A stretch of 64,000 nucleotides of DNA from Pirellulaceae bacterium (GTDB taxonomy: Bacteria; Planctomycetota; Planctomycetia; Pirellulales; Pirellulaceae). Location: NCBI GenBank assembly GCA_019636385.1, contig JAHBXT010000004.1:558001-622000 (forward strand), written 5' to 3'. The position numbers were made by a program, and so were the translations under genes. The notes under the pieces were generated by a model. The model was given only the letters and a program-made list of their open reading frames with translations, was not told the origin of the DNA and searched no databases. Position 1 is the stretch's first letter. Each line of letters starts with the position of its first letter. Shown one piece after another: positions 43,596 to 52,141 of the stretch.

Positions 43596-44717
43596 ATGTC
43601 TGGCTTTAGTTTGAAAGACCATCTGTTTAATCGTTCGAAGGTCGAGTACCTGGCGGGCTTGTTTTGTTCGGCCGATTCTGCGTTTCCTTACCGGCGGTTC
43701 GTTGGTGGCGTCATGCGTCAGTTGCCTGAGCGGGAACTGAAACAGCGCATCGTGCTGATCGCAGAGAATCTAGAATCATGCTTGCCCACGAACTTCCGCC
43801 GGGCTGCAGCCATGATCGTTGCCGCCTTGCCACCTCCGCTGGATGAGCACCAGACGGATGATGACTTTGGGGATTTTATATTGGCACCGCTGGGCGAATT
43901 CGTTGTTCGCAACGGATTAGAGGCCCAACATTTCATGCTGTCGCTGGAGACCCTCAAGCACATCACCAAAAGGTTTTCGATGGAAGATGCTATGCGCTCC
44001 TTTCTACGCCAGTTTCCGGACGAAACATTGCTAGAACTGAAGCGCTGGACAGATGATGGCAACTATCACGTTCGCAGATTGGTTAGCGAGTCTACTCGGC
44101 CTTCGTTGCCCTGGTCCGGCAAAATTGGGTTGCCGGTCGAAGCGACCCTGCCGCTGCTGAACAAACTTCATGCTGACCGGACGCGCTATGTGACGCGTAG
44201 CGTGGCTAATCACCTGAACGACATTGCCAAGACGCACCCCGAATTGGTCGTGGAAACGCTGGCACATTGGCGGTCGCTGGCCAAGCAAGATCAAGCTGAA
44301 TTGTCGTGGATGATGCGGCACGCGCTGCGAACACTAATCAAGCGCGGTCACCCCGGTTCACTCAAACTGTTGGGTTACAACCCCCAGCCGAAAGTTGACG
44401 TCAGCCACATCCGTCTGAAACAATCAATACTCCTTCCTGGACAGACGCTGGAGTTTTCTGTCAAACTCACGGCGCGACGGCCAGAGTCACTTGTGGTGGA
44501 TTATTCAATCGACTTTCCAAAAGCCAACGGCAAGCGAACCACCAAGGTATTTAAAGCCGCCAAGTTGACGCTGCGCACCGGTGAATCACTGACGGTTATC
44601 AAGCGTCACAAATTGCTGGCCAAGGCGACTACTTTTCGTCTCTATCCCGGCCTGTACAAACTAACGATTCAAGTCAACGGCCAACCCAGTCAGGCGGTCC
44701 AGTTCAGCGTACAGTAA
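43596..44717 (+). CDS. AlkC-like alkylpurine DNA glycosylase with Ig-like C-terminus
   Basis: The 373-aa protein begins MSGFSLKDHLFNRSKVEYLAGLF, like AlkC-type HEAT-like-repeat DNA glycosylases. Helical repeats follow, with the block DDGNYHVRRLVSESTRPSLPW and LNDIAKTHPELVVETLAHW. The last about 105 residues (VSHIRLKQSILLPGQTLEFSV to the end) are a beta-sandwich of Ig-like type, as in AlkC. It would excise N3-alkylated adenine. The ATG at 43596 starts the conserved sequence; the frame is open to 43551. Confidence 0.85.
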   Translation: MSGFSLKDHLFNRSKVEYLAGLFCSADSAFPYRRFVGGVMRQLPERELKQRIVLIAENLESCLPTNFRRAAAMIVAALPPPLDEHQTDDDFGDFILAPLGEFVVRNGLEAQHFMLSLETLKHITKRFSMEDAMRSFLRQFPDETLLELKRWTDDGNYHVRRLVSESTRPSLPWSGKIGLPVEATLPLLNKLHADRTRYVTRSVANHLNDIAKTHPELVVETLAHWRSLAKQDQAELSWMMRHALRTLIKRGHPGSLKLLGYNPQPKVDVSHIRLKQSILLPGQTLEFSVKLTARRPESLVVDYSIDFPKANGKRTTKVFKAAKLTLRTGESLTVIKRHKLLAKATTFRLYPGLYKLTIQVNGQPSQAVQFSVQ

Positions 44718-44996
44718 TCAAGTTCGATGCATGGATTCAAAATTCTAGATCGAATCCAATCACAACTTGCCACGGGGCAATAATCTCACCTGATGCCGTA
44801 TTGAGTTTCAATGACCATTGGTGATGATAAACCGCCAGGAGGAACTCAGGCAAGCGATTGGCGACTACGGCTAAGAGCACATGCGGCGTTTTGTCTGATT
44901 GCCTGCAAGGCCAATTCGGCTGTGTCGAATCAGAAATCAGATAGACAATGAGCGTTCCACCGCAGGTGGCTAAAAATTCCAACAGCGGGACAATTT
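44718..44996. other. Intergenic region with a doubtful minus-strand frame
   Basis: A minus-strand frame of 81 codons (44737-44982) has natural-looking composition, e.g. VVANRLPEFLLAVYHHQWSLKL, but only a TTG start and no recognisable family. It could be a gene remnant or a very small gene. Nothing else is visible. Confidence 0.25.
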
Positions 44997-45233
44997 ATGA
45001 GCGATTCAAATTTAGCCGCAGAGCCGATGGCTAAAGAAGAATGCCAAACTTGCAAACGTCATCGCGAGAACTTCCAAGCAATCGGCTTGGGGGTTTTTGT
45101 CGTGTCTTTGTTTTCGTGTGGAACCCTGTGGATCGTGGCCATCCCTACGGGTATGGTACTGCTGCTGATTTCCATGATCAAATGCAAAAATTGCCGAGCA
45201 CGCCGCAGGGGCAGAGACTTGCCGGATCAGTAG
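44997..45233 (+). CDS. Small membrane protein with two CxxC pairs
   Basis: The 78-aa product has a C-x2-C pair before (EECQTCKRH) and after (MIKCKNCRARRR) two close hydrophobic segments (AIGLGVFVVSLFSCGTLWI; IPTGMVLLLISMI). The pairs could form one zinc ribbon on the cytoplasmic side of a membrane hairpin. Start is ATG at 44997. Family not recognised; the coherent design supports a real gene. Confidence 0.55.
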   Translation: MSDSNLAAEPMAKEECQTCKRHRENFQAIGLGVFVVSLFSCGTLWIVAIPTGMVLLLISMIKCKNCRARRRGRDLPDQ

Positions 45234-45353
45234 CCAGCGAATCTCTGACTTCTGTGTCGCTTACAAATCTACACATTGGCGGAGCAGACATGTTTGCTGC
45301 GCGGGCCCTTGATGGTCGAGCTGGGGTATTGGAGCACTTGAAAGCAAATCGGA

Positions 45354-46781
45354 TCAAGTTGCCACCATGTCTGGATTCCCAGGCCGACGCGCTTGTAGCC
45401 ATTCGATAATGCGCATTGCGGGTACTGTGGTAACGGTTGTTACTAGAGCCATGATCACCATCATGGTAAAAAGCGACTGCGAAATGATTCCCAAATCCAG
45501 CCCAACGCTCAGAACGACAAGCTCCATCAAACCGCGTGTATTCATCAGAGCGCCCAGCGATGCGGCGCTCCACCAGTCTAGCCCGTAGTACTTGGCAGCA
45601 CACACGGTTCCACCAAATTTACCAAGCGTCGCGACAATGATAATCACTCCACAGGTCAGCCAGTCGGCCGCATTGCTCAGGAGCCCGATTTCTGTTCGCA
45701 TGCCGGTTACTGCAAAGAAAGCAGGTAGTAATAAGATGGTCACAAAATCGTGTAGTTTGGCGCGATATTCACTGGAAATCACGCTATCGTGAGGAATTAC
45801 GGCACCCACCAGAAACGCGCCAAAAATGGCATGGATGCCGATCGACTCGGTGATAAGTGTTGAAACTAGTACCGAGATCAAGATCCAAACTGTGGTCTTG
45901 GTGCTCGCCCCGCGGCTGGCGATGGACGCGATCCGTCCACCAAATCTTTGGGCAAGCACTAAGACCAAACCAATATAGCTAATCGCGAGTAGTGAGGTTC
46001 GAATCGCCCCAGACAGGTCAGACTGGGAGATTCCGGTAACCAGTGCCAACAGACACCAGGCACTCACGTCAGCCGCTGCGGCGCAACTGATGGCAATGAC
46101 TCCTAAATCGGATTTCTCCATCCTGCGATCTGACAAAATGCGTGCTAAGACTGGGAACGCCGTGATCGCCATTGCGACACCCACAAACAGTGCGAAGCTA
46201 GTGAACGAAACTCCGGCTGGTGCTAAAGGTTCGTAAAGTTGCAATGCCAGACCTGAACCAAGTAGAAAAGGGACAAGAATACTAGCGTGTGAAATGGCGA
46301 TGGTCGAATATGCCTTGGACTTAAAGGCACCTGGATTGAGTTCCAATCCAACCAGGAACATATAGAGTATCACTCCCAACTGAGCGATGATTCCCAGCAT
46401 CGGCTCAATGGAGGCCGGCATGATGAACTGCATAGCTTCGTGCGAAAGCTTGCCAAGAACCGAAGGGCCGAGTGCGATACCCGCTAACATCTCGCCGATG
46501 ACCGGCGGTTGACCAATTTTGACCAACATCCATCCGAACGTCCGTCCCAGAACAATGACTGCCAGTAAGGCCCCAAGCACATGCGGCAGGACATGTGCGG
46601 TCGGTGGGGCTGCCACTGTGTCTGTGTTTTGGAGGGTGGTGGTTGTACTCTGTACAGCCAAGGCTTCGCCGATGGATCGAATTACCACAAAGATTCCCAT
46701 TCCGACTCCGACCATCAGTAGATAGCCGAGCACATGGTGAAATCTGCTGTGATCAGCAGGACGGCGAACTTGCTCTTGCAT
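45354..46781 (-). CDS. CPA2-type cation:proton antiporter
   Basis: The 475-aa protein has about twelve membrane helices and CPA2/KefB-type motifs: IGQPPVIGEMLAGIALGPSVLG, GVILYMFLVGLELN, FALFVGVAMAITAFPVLARIL, ALMNTRGLMELVVLSVGLDLGIIS. It probably exchanges Na+ or K+ for protons. There is no C-terminal TrkA domain, so it belongs to the short group. The start at 46781 avoids the overlap with the upstream flavoprotein gene that the longest frame would cause. The gene is 41 bp downstream of that gene on the same strand. Confidence 0.92.
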   Translation of the reverse strand: MQEQVRRPADHSRFHHVLGYLLMVGVGMGIFVVIRSIGEALAVQSTTTTLQNTDTVAAPPTAHVLPHVLGALLAVIVLGRTFGWMLVKIGQPPVIGEMLAGIALGPSVLGKLSHEAMQFIMPASIEPMLGIIAQLGVILYMFLVGLELNPGAFKSKAYSTIAISHASILVPFLLGSGLALQLYEPLAPAGVSFTSFALFVGVAMAITAFPVLARILSDRRMEKSDLGVIAISCAAAADVSAWCLLALVTGISQSDLSGAIRTSLLAISYIGLVLVLAQRFGGRIASIASRGASTKTTVWILISVLVSTLITESIGIHAIFGAFLVGAVIPHDSVISSEYRAKLHDFVTILLLPAFFAVTGMRTEIGLLSNAADWLTCGVIIIVATLGKFGGTVCAAKYYGLDWWSAASLGALMNTRGLMELVVLSVGLDLGIISQSLFTMMVIMALVTTVTTVPAMRIIEWLQARRPGNPDMVAT

Positions 46782-46822
46782 GGGCGTCGAACGAACTCCA
46801 GTCACGATTTCCGTCGGGAAGA

Positions 46823-48142
46823 CTAGGGCATCTGGCCCTCGGGAAGATAAAGCTCGTTGGCCTTGTCGAGCGTTTGTTCGCAAGGCGTGCCGGCCTGCCA
46901 TCCGACCGGAGCTTGTTTGCCAGCAGCGTACAATGACTCCATCGGTTGCCAGACAACATCCACTTTGTCGGTAAACAGATCGCCGATCAGCAAGTCGGTG
47001 ATCTTTCCGCGCAGCTCCGGAAAATTTTTCACAAAATTGCCAAAGTTGAATCCGTCATAATATTCGCATACCAAGCGTCGCATGCGGTCGATGCCCTGAT
47101 TGAGCAGCGGACCCCACTTGCCGAGCTGAGCCTGTGATGTGTCGCCCGTTTTAAGCCCTTCGCAGATGGCATCGGCGGCCATCTCGCCCGATTTTAGCGC
47201 CAGCATGACACCAGACGAGTAGAGTGGATCTAGGAAGCCAAAGGCGTCACCGATCGTCACCCAACCGTCTCCTGACCATCGGGTAGCGCGATACGAATAG
47301 TCCTTGGTAGCAAAGTAGCCCGTGAGGCGAGTGGCGGACTTGAGTCGTTCCTGCACCGCTGGGCATTTCTGGACCTCTTCGTTAAACGTTTGTTCATGAC
47401 TGCCGCGTCCTTTGAACAAATAGTCAAAGGGGGCCACCACGCCTAAGCTCAGTCGATCGTCATGCAGTGGAATGTTCCAGAACCAACCTAGTTTGTTGGG
47501 TGTTTGAATGACCACGGTGGCCCCTTCATCCTTGCCCGAATCTCGATAGGCACCTTGGAAATAAGTCCAGATCGCGCCCTTATTAAGTACCGGATCCCAC
47601 ACGCGAAGCTTGAATTTGTTCTGCAACAATCCGCTTTGCCCACTGGCGTCCACGACTACGCGGCAGGGCACCTGCTGCACTGTGCCATCATGCAGCCGAA
47701 TCTTCACCCCCACGGCTCGATCTTGTTCGAACAGCACATCCAGCACTCGCACTTGCTCATGTGCGGCCACTCCGTGTTCACGAGCGTTGTCGAGCATCAG
47801 CTGATCGAATTCGCTGCGGACAACCTGCCAGGTTTGCGAACATTCGTGAGGCTTGTTGTCCCAGAAGTAGAACGGAGCGGAAGTCTTGCCGGTAGAATTC
47901 ACAAATTGCACTGAGTACTTTTTGACGAAGCGGCTGTTCTGCAACTTGGGTAGCATATTGAGCCGCTTGAGTACCCAGTAAGTCTCCGGGATCAACGATT
48001 CGCCGATATGAAACCTGGGGAACTTGTCACGCTCGAATAACTGCACTCGAAATCCCTGTTGTGCGATCAACGTCGCAGCAGTTGCTCCGGCCGGACCGCC
48101 ACCGATAACGACAACGTCGATTGCGGAATCTGTAATCTGCAT
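46823..48142 (-). CDS. FAD-dependent oxidoreductase, probable flavin-dependent halogenase
   Basis: The 439-aa protein has the FAD dinucleotide motif VVVIGGGPAGATAA, then FPRFHIGESLIP, and GDAFGFLDPLYSSGVMLAL near residue 300. Two features point to a halogenase: the W-x-W-x-I-P motif (GWFWNIPL) and a Lys at the position used by CmlS-type enzymes (K74/K75 in RFVKKYSV). Geranylgeranyl-reductase-like enzymes are the main alternative. GAGGAGG precedes the start. It sits below a MarR gene, with operator-like dyads in between, and above the antiporter. The substrate is unknown. Confidence 0.8.
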   Translation of the reverse strand: MQITDSAIDVVVIGGGPAGATAATLIAQQGFRVQLFERDKFPRFHIGESLIPETYWVLKRLNMLPKLQNSRFVKKYSVQFVNSTGKTSAPFYFWDNKPHECSQTWQVVRSEFDQLMLDNAREHGVAAHEQVRVLDVLFEQDRAVGVKIRLHDGTVQQVPCRVVVDASGQSGLLQNKFKLRVWDPVLNKGAIWTYFQGAYRDSGKDEGATVVIQTPNKLGWFWNIPLHDDRLSLGVVAPFDYLFKGRGSHEQTFNEEVQKCPAVQERLKSATRLTGYFATKDYSYRATRWSGDGWVTIGDAFGFLDPLYSSGVMLALKSGEMAADAICEGLKTGDTSQAQLGKWGPLLNQGIDRMRRLVCEYYDGFNFGNFVKNFPELRGKITDLLIGDLFTDKVDVVWQPMESLYAAGKQAPVGWQAGTPCEQTLDKANELYLPEGQMP

Positions 48143-48173
48143 ATGGCCTCCTCAGTGGGCGAGTCAGGAATGA

Positions 48174-48198
48174 TTGTTCAACAAAAATTGTTCAATAA
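48174..48198. promoter_or_regulatory. Paired operator-like dyads between marR and the flavoprotein gene
   Basis: TTGTTCAACAA at 48174-48184 is a palindrome around a central base, and TTGTTCAATAA at 48188-48198 is a near copy. They are 14 bp apart start to start, and 32-56 bp upstream of the flavoprotein start on the minus strand. Their size and position suit MarR-family binding. AT-rich sequence around them may include the promoter. Confidence 0.5.
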
Positions 48199-48217
48199 AA
48201 AATGCGTAGCCTGAAAT

Positions 48218-48736
48218 TCATCGCCAACTGCTGGACTGATCTTCATGAGGCTGACGTACAGCGCGCAGCAATTGAATCAACTGCTTGAGTTTAGCTGCCG
48301 AGAGGTGCCCCAATTGACGCACGTGGCAGTCGTGCAGCGGTTGAGCAATTTGATCCAGCAGAATTGAACCACTGTCGGTAATACCAACCTGCACTACGCG
48401 GCGATTCTCTAGCGGCCGATCGCGCACGATCAAACCCCGATCCTCGAGTTTGTCGAGCATACGAGTAATATCCGGTGCCCGCGAAACCAATCGTTCTGCC
48501 AGAGAGAGCGTCTGCAGCATGTTTGGCCGGACAGCTCGCAGTAATCTCAGCAAATTGTATTGCTGGCTGGTCAGTCCAAATTGCTCGAACAATTCTGTTT
48601 CGTGCGACTTCAGGCACTCAAATGTTCGCCACAGGTTGAGGAACACTTCCTGCTCGAGCGAATCAAACTTTGGTGCTTTGCGAGTCGTCTTCGACTTGCT
48701 GGCCTGCGTCAATTTCAACTCCCGCGACTGGAACAT
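48218..48736 (-). CDS. MarR-family transcriptional regulator
   Basis: The 172-aa protein has the winged helix-turn-helix of MarR: FGLTSQQYNLLRLLRA, LAERLVSRAPDITRMLDKLEDRGLI and the wing VRDRPLENRRVVQVGITDSG. A basic Lys/Ser/Thr-rich N-terminal extension (SKSKTTRKAPK) precedes the domain. MarR proteins usually repress nearby genes until a small phenolic ligand binds. Its target is probably the flavoprotein gene 76 bp downstream, given the dyads there. Confidence 0.93.
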   Translation of the reverse strand: MFQSRELKLTQASKSKTTRKAPKFDSLEQEVFLNLWRTFECLKSHETELFEQFGLTSQQYNLLRLLRAVRPNMLQTLSLAERLVSRAPDITRMLDKLEDRGLIVRDRPLENRRVVQVGITDSGSILLDQIAQPLHDCHVRQLGHLSAAKLKQLIQLLRAVRQPHEDQSSSWR

Positions 48737-48921
48737 GGCATGTGAGGAGCAGCATGGATCGTGATTTTACCCAGTCAAACAACTGTTGTCCAGACAAGTA
48801 TTTGACTTTTCAGCGTCAGCGGCAGTGCGCCATTGGTTGGATTGCTGGATAGCTGCTGGGTACACCGGAAAGCTACTCGGAGATGGAAATTGACTGGCGG
48901 CGTGAAACAGTGCTCACGCTA

Positions 48922-48938
48922 ATGTCATCCTATGACAT
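48922..48938. promoter_or_regulatory. 7-3-7 inverted repeat in the divergent marR / S9 peptidase region
   Basis: ATGTCAT-cct-ATGACAT is a perfect dyad in the 474-bp gene-free region 48737-49210. It lies 186 bp upstream of marR and 273 bp upstream of the peptidase gene. It could be a regulator-binding site. It does not resemble the TTGTTCAACAA dyads downstream of marR. Confidence 0.4.
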
Positions 48939-49076
48939 CTGGCAAAAATCCACGGGCGGCATGCAAATGCTGGCATGGCGTGTGAGCCACTGGTAGGCTG
49001 ACCGCAGCGAGACCTTGTGACATGGACGATGTGGATCGGTTACAATGCAGCCGCCAGCCAGGTCGATTAACCATGA

Positions 49077-49161
49077 AGTCCACGCTCTGGCGAGCCTAGC
49101 TCCGCGTGAACTTGCCCGGTGGATGCATAATACAGTCCACGCTTCGGCGAGCGTAGCGACA
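49077..49161 (+). repeat. Imperfect direct repeat upstream of the S9 peptidase gene
   Basis: Two 28-bp copies beginning AGTCCACGCT and containing GGCGAGC lie at 49077-49104 and 49134-49161, 57 bp apart. They agree at most positions. Their nature is unclear; dispersed short repeats of this sort may occur elsewhere in the genome. Apart from this and the dyad at 48922, the interval 48737-49210 shows no gene. Confidence 0.5.
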
Positions 49162-49210
49162 TGGCATGGCTATAGACTTAAAGGGACACTCTTAACCGTC
49201 GCGTGCTTTC

Positions 49211-51874
49211 ATGAACTTCAAATTCACTACTATCGGTCTCGCGTTATTCACAATGGTCACTGCCAATTCGCAATCAGCAATCGCCCTGGAGCAGACTCCC
49301 CTGCTGGATCGACAGTTGTTTTTCGGGAACCCGCAAATCTCTGGCGGACAACTGAGCCCCGATGGTCGGTTCTTGTCGTTTATGAAAGCCTACAACGGCA
49401 TCATGAATGTCTGGGTAAAAGGGCTGGAAGAACCCTTCGAGGCAGCTCGACCGCTGACCGACAGCAAACGACCTCTGTACGGCTACGCCTGGACCGAGGA
49501 CGGTCGTTACATTTTGTACGTCAAAGACAAAGATGGCGACGAGAATATGAATTTGTATGCTGTCGATCCGGCAGCTACAGTCGCCACTGGTCAGAGCGTA
49601 CCCGAATCGCGGAATCTGACACCGCTGGAAGAGGTAACGGCACAGATCGTGCACATCAGCCAACGCAATCCCGATCTGATGTGGGTCGGGTTGAACCACC
49701 GCGATAAGGCCTGGCACGATCTGTATCGACTGGAGATTTCAACCGGCCAGCAAACACTGGTGTACGAGAACCAGGATCGCATCACCGGCTACGAGTTCGA
49801 TTGGGATGACAATCTGCGACTGGTGAGCCGCACGGATGAGAAGGGCAACACGACACTTCTGCGGAAAGATGACGACCAACTGGTGCCGATCTATGAGACG
49901 CTGGTTACCGAAAGTGCTGCCGTGGTTGGTTGGGACCCAACCAACCAGAATCTGTATCTGGAGACCAACAAAGGCGAACTGGACCTATCCACGCTGTTTT
50001 TGATGAACCCCAAGACCAAAGAGTTGACGCTGCTGGAGAGCGATCCGCTGGGGCGAGTCGATTTTGGGGAACTGCGACTGGATCGCAACACGCGGGAGAT
50101 TCTGTCCACCTCCTACACCGACGATAAGACTCGTATCTACTGGAAGAACAAGCAGTGGGAGGAGAATTACAAATTCCTACAGGAACAGTTCCCCGGGCGC
50201 GAGATCACGCTCCAAAGTGCGACCAACGACTACAGCCGAATTTTGATCGCTATCCACGGAGACAAATACGCTGCCGAAGCCTGGCTGTATGACACGCGCT
50301 CGCGCCAGTTGACTCATCAGTACACGCCGCGCCCCGAACTGAAAGAGGTCGAACAGCATCTGGCCGCCATGACGCCAGTGCGTTACGCAAGCAGCGATGG
50401 TTTGGAAATTCCGGGGTACCTGACGCTACCGGTCGGCGTCCAGCCCAAGCAGTTGCCGGTGGTAGTGCTGGTCCATGGTGGACCCAAAGGTCCTCGCGAC
50501 AGTTGGGGCTACAATCCAGAAGCTCAGTTCCTGGCCAATCGCGGTTACGCTGTGTTGCAACCCAATTTCCGTGCCAGTGGGGGCTACGGCAAGAAATTTT
50601 TAAACGCGGGCGACCTGCAGTGGGGCAAGCTGATGCAGGATGACATTACCTGGGGCGTCAAGTATTTAATCGCCCAAGGCATCGCCGATCCGGCTCGCGT
50701 GGCCATCATGGGCGGCAGCTACGGCGGCTATGCGACGCTGGCCGGATTGGCCTTCACCCCCGATCTGTATGCCTGCGGCGTAGACATTGTTGGCCCTAGC
50801 AATATCGCGACCCTGCTGGATTCTATCCCAGCCTACTGGGAATCGGGCCGCGCGTTCCTGTATGGCATGGTGGGGGACCCGAATACCGACGAAGGCAAGA
50901 AGCTGATTCGCCAGGCTAGCCCGCTGTTCAGCGCCGAAAAAATTCGTAGGCCGCTGCTGATCATCCAAGGTGCCAATGATCCGCGCGTCAAACAAGCCGA
51001 ATCCGACCAGATTGTCATCGCCCTGCGCGATCGTGGACATGATGTCAGCTACCTGTTGGCCGAAGACGAAGGTCACGGATTTGCCAAACCCGTCAATCGC
51101 ATGGCCATGTATGCTGAAGCTGAACGATTTCTGGCCGAAAAATTGGGCGGACGTTACGACGCAGTCATGCCCGACGATGTCGCCAAGCGATTGCAAGAAC
51201 TGCGCGTGGACATCAGCCAAGTCACGTACGTCAACCCTGACGATGTGATGGTCGATCCGCAGATGCCCAAGCTGAATGTCGCGCTGAAAGCCGGTTCCAG
51301 CAATTGGGATGTCAAGCTGGCCGTGCAAGGCCAAGAGATTCCGATGAAGGCACACAGCTCGGTCGCCAGCGAAAAGGGCCAATGGATCATTACCGAGACG
51401 ATCACAGGTCCGTTCGGCACACTGGAATCGACCGGTACCTATTCCGATCAACTGGCACCGATCAGCCGACTGTACAAGCAGCCTCCCACGACGGTAAAAG
51501 CAGAATACAGTCCGGGCAAGGTCCAAGTGCATATCGACGACAAGCCTTACGCGTTGGAATACACCGGCGCGCTGCTGTGTGACGGTCCGGGTCTGGAAGC
51601 CATCGTCCAGAGCCTGCCGCTAACGGAAGACTACGAATTGGTAGCCAACGTTGTCGACCTGAGCGGACCCAAGATCGAGCCTTATCGGCTGAAAGTTCAT
51701 GGGCTTGAAAAAGTCGGCCAACGACCATTGCTGAAAGTGATCCTCAGCTCCCTGCCCAATCCCGCGCAACGCATCACGTTGTGGCTCGATCCCCAAACCC
51801 AGGCCACACAGCGCAGCGAGCAGGTGCTACCTGCCATGGGCAACGCCGTGCTGAGCAAGCAGTTGTTGCCGTAA
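49211..51874 (+). CDS. Secreted S9-family prolyl-oligopeptidase-like peptidase
   Basis: The 887-aa protein begins with a signal peptide (FTTIGLALFTMVTANSQSAIA). A beta-propeller with WD40-like repeats follows (QISGGQLSPDGRFLSFM; YAWTEDGRYILYVKD). The alpha/beta-hydrolase domain starts near residue 390, with the nucleophile in GGSYGGY (about S503), Asp in GANDPRVK and His in DEGHGF. About 200 additional residues after the peptidase domain form a beta-rich region not found in the usual S9 enzyme. It would act on peptides in the periplasm. No operon partner is visible. Confidence 0.92.
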   Translation: MNFKFTTIGLALFTMVTANSQSAIALEQTPLLDRQLFFGNPQISGGQLSPDGRFLSFMKAYNGIMNVWVKGLEEPFEAARPLTDSKRPLYGYAWTEDGRYILYVKDKDGDENMNLYAVDPAATVATGQSVPESRNLTPLEEVTAQIVHISQRNPDLMWVGLNHRDKAWHDLYRLEISTGQQTLVYENQDRITGYEFDWDDNLRLVSRTDEKGNTTLLRKDDDQLVPIYETLVTESAAVVGWDPTNQNLYLETNKGELDLSTLFLMNPKTKELTLLESDPLGRVDFGELRLDRNTREILSTSYTDDKTRIYWKNKQWEENYKFLQEQFPGREITLQSATNDYSRILIAIHGDKYAAEAWLYDTRSRQLTHQYTPRPELKEVEQHLAAMTPVRYASSDGLEIPGYLTLPVGVQPKQLPVVVLVHGGPKGPRDSWGYNPEAQFLANRGYAVLQPNFRASGGYGKKFLNAGDLQWGKLMQDDITWGVKYLIAQGIADPARVAIMGGSYGGYATLAGLAFTPDLYACGVDIVGPSNIATLLDSIPAYWESGRAFLYGMVGDPNTDEGKKLIRQASPLFSAEKIRRPLLIIQGANDPRVKQAESDQIVIALRDRGHDVSYLLAEDEGHGFAKPVNRMAMYAEAERFLAEKLGGRYDAVMPDDVAKRLQELRVDISQVTYVNPDDVMVDPQMPKLNVALKAGSSNWDVKLAVQGQEIPMKAHSSVASEKGQWIITETITGPFGTLESTGTYSDQLAPISRLYKQPPTTVKAEYSPGKVQVHIDDKPYALEYTGALLCDGPGLEAIVQSLPLTEDYELVANVVDLSGPKIEPYRLKVHGLEKVGQRPLLKVILSSLPNPAQRITLWLDPQTQATQRSEQVLPAMGNAVLSKQLLP

Positions 51875-52141
51875 TGCGTTTCGTAGAGCGGCACCACCGG
51901 GTGCCAGTGCGAGGGAGAAGCTATTGTCACACATGGCGGTAGGCGGCAATTCACGGCCCATCGCGATTGGTTCGGCTGACGATGGCCCGCCAAGCACATC
52001 ATGGGATGATTATGACGAACGACTACCTCTGGCAAAGCTGGCAAGTTTCCATAGAAATCAAACCAGGTGAAATGGACCGGAGCATCTAGGATCGGCCAGT
52101 GAAATGGAAGCAATACACGGGCTAATGCAAGGAACACAGCC

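Noticed and set aside
44737..44982. 81-codon minus-strand frame as a confident gene
   Set aside because: It has only a TTG start, no family resemblance and no supporting context. Kept only as a doubtful frame in the intergenic entry.
46782..46901. N-terminal extension of the antiporter
   Set aside because: It would overlap the flavoprotein gene, and the residues are not membrane-like.
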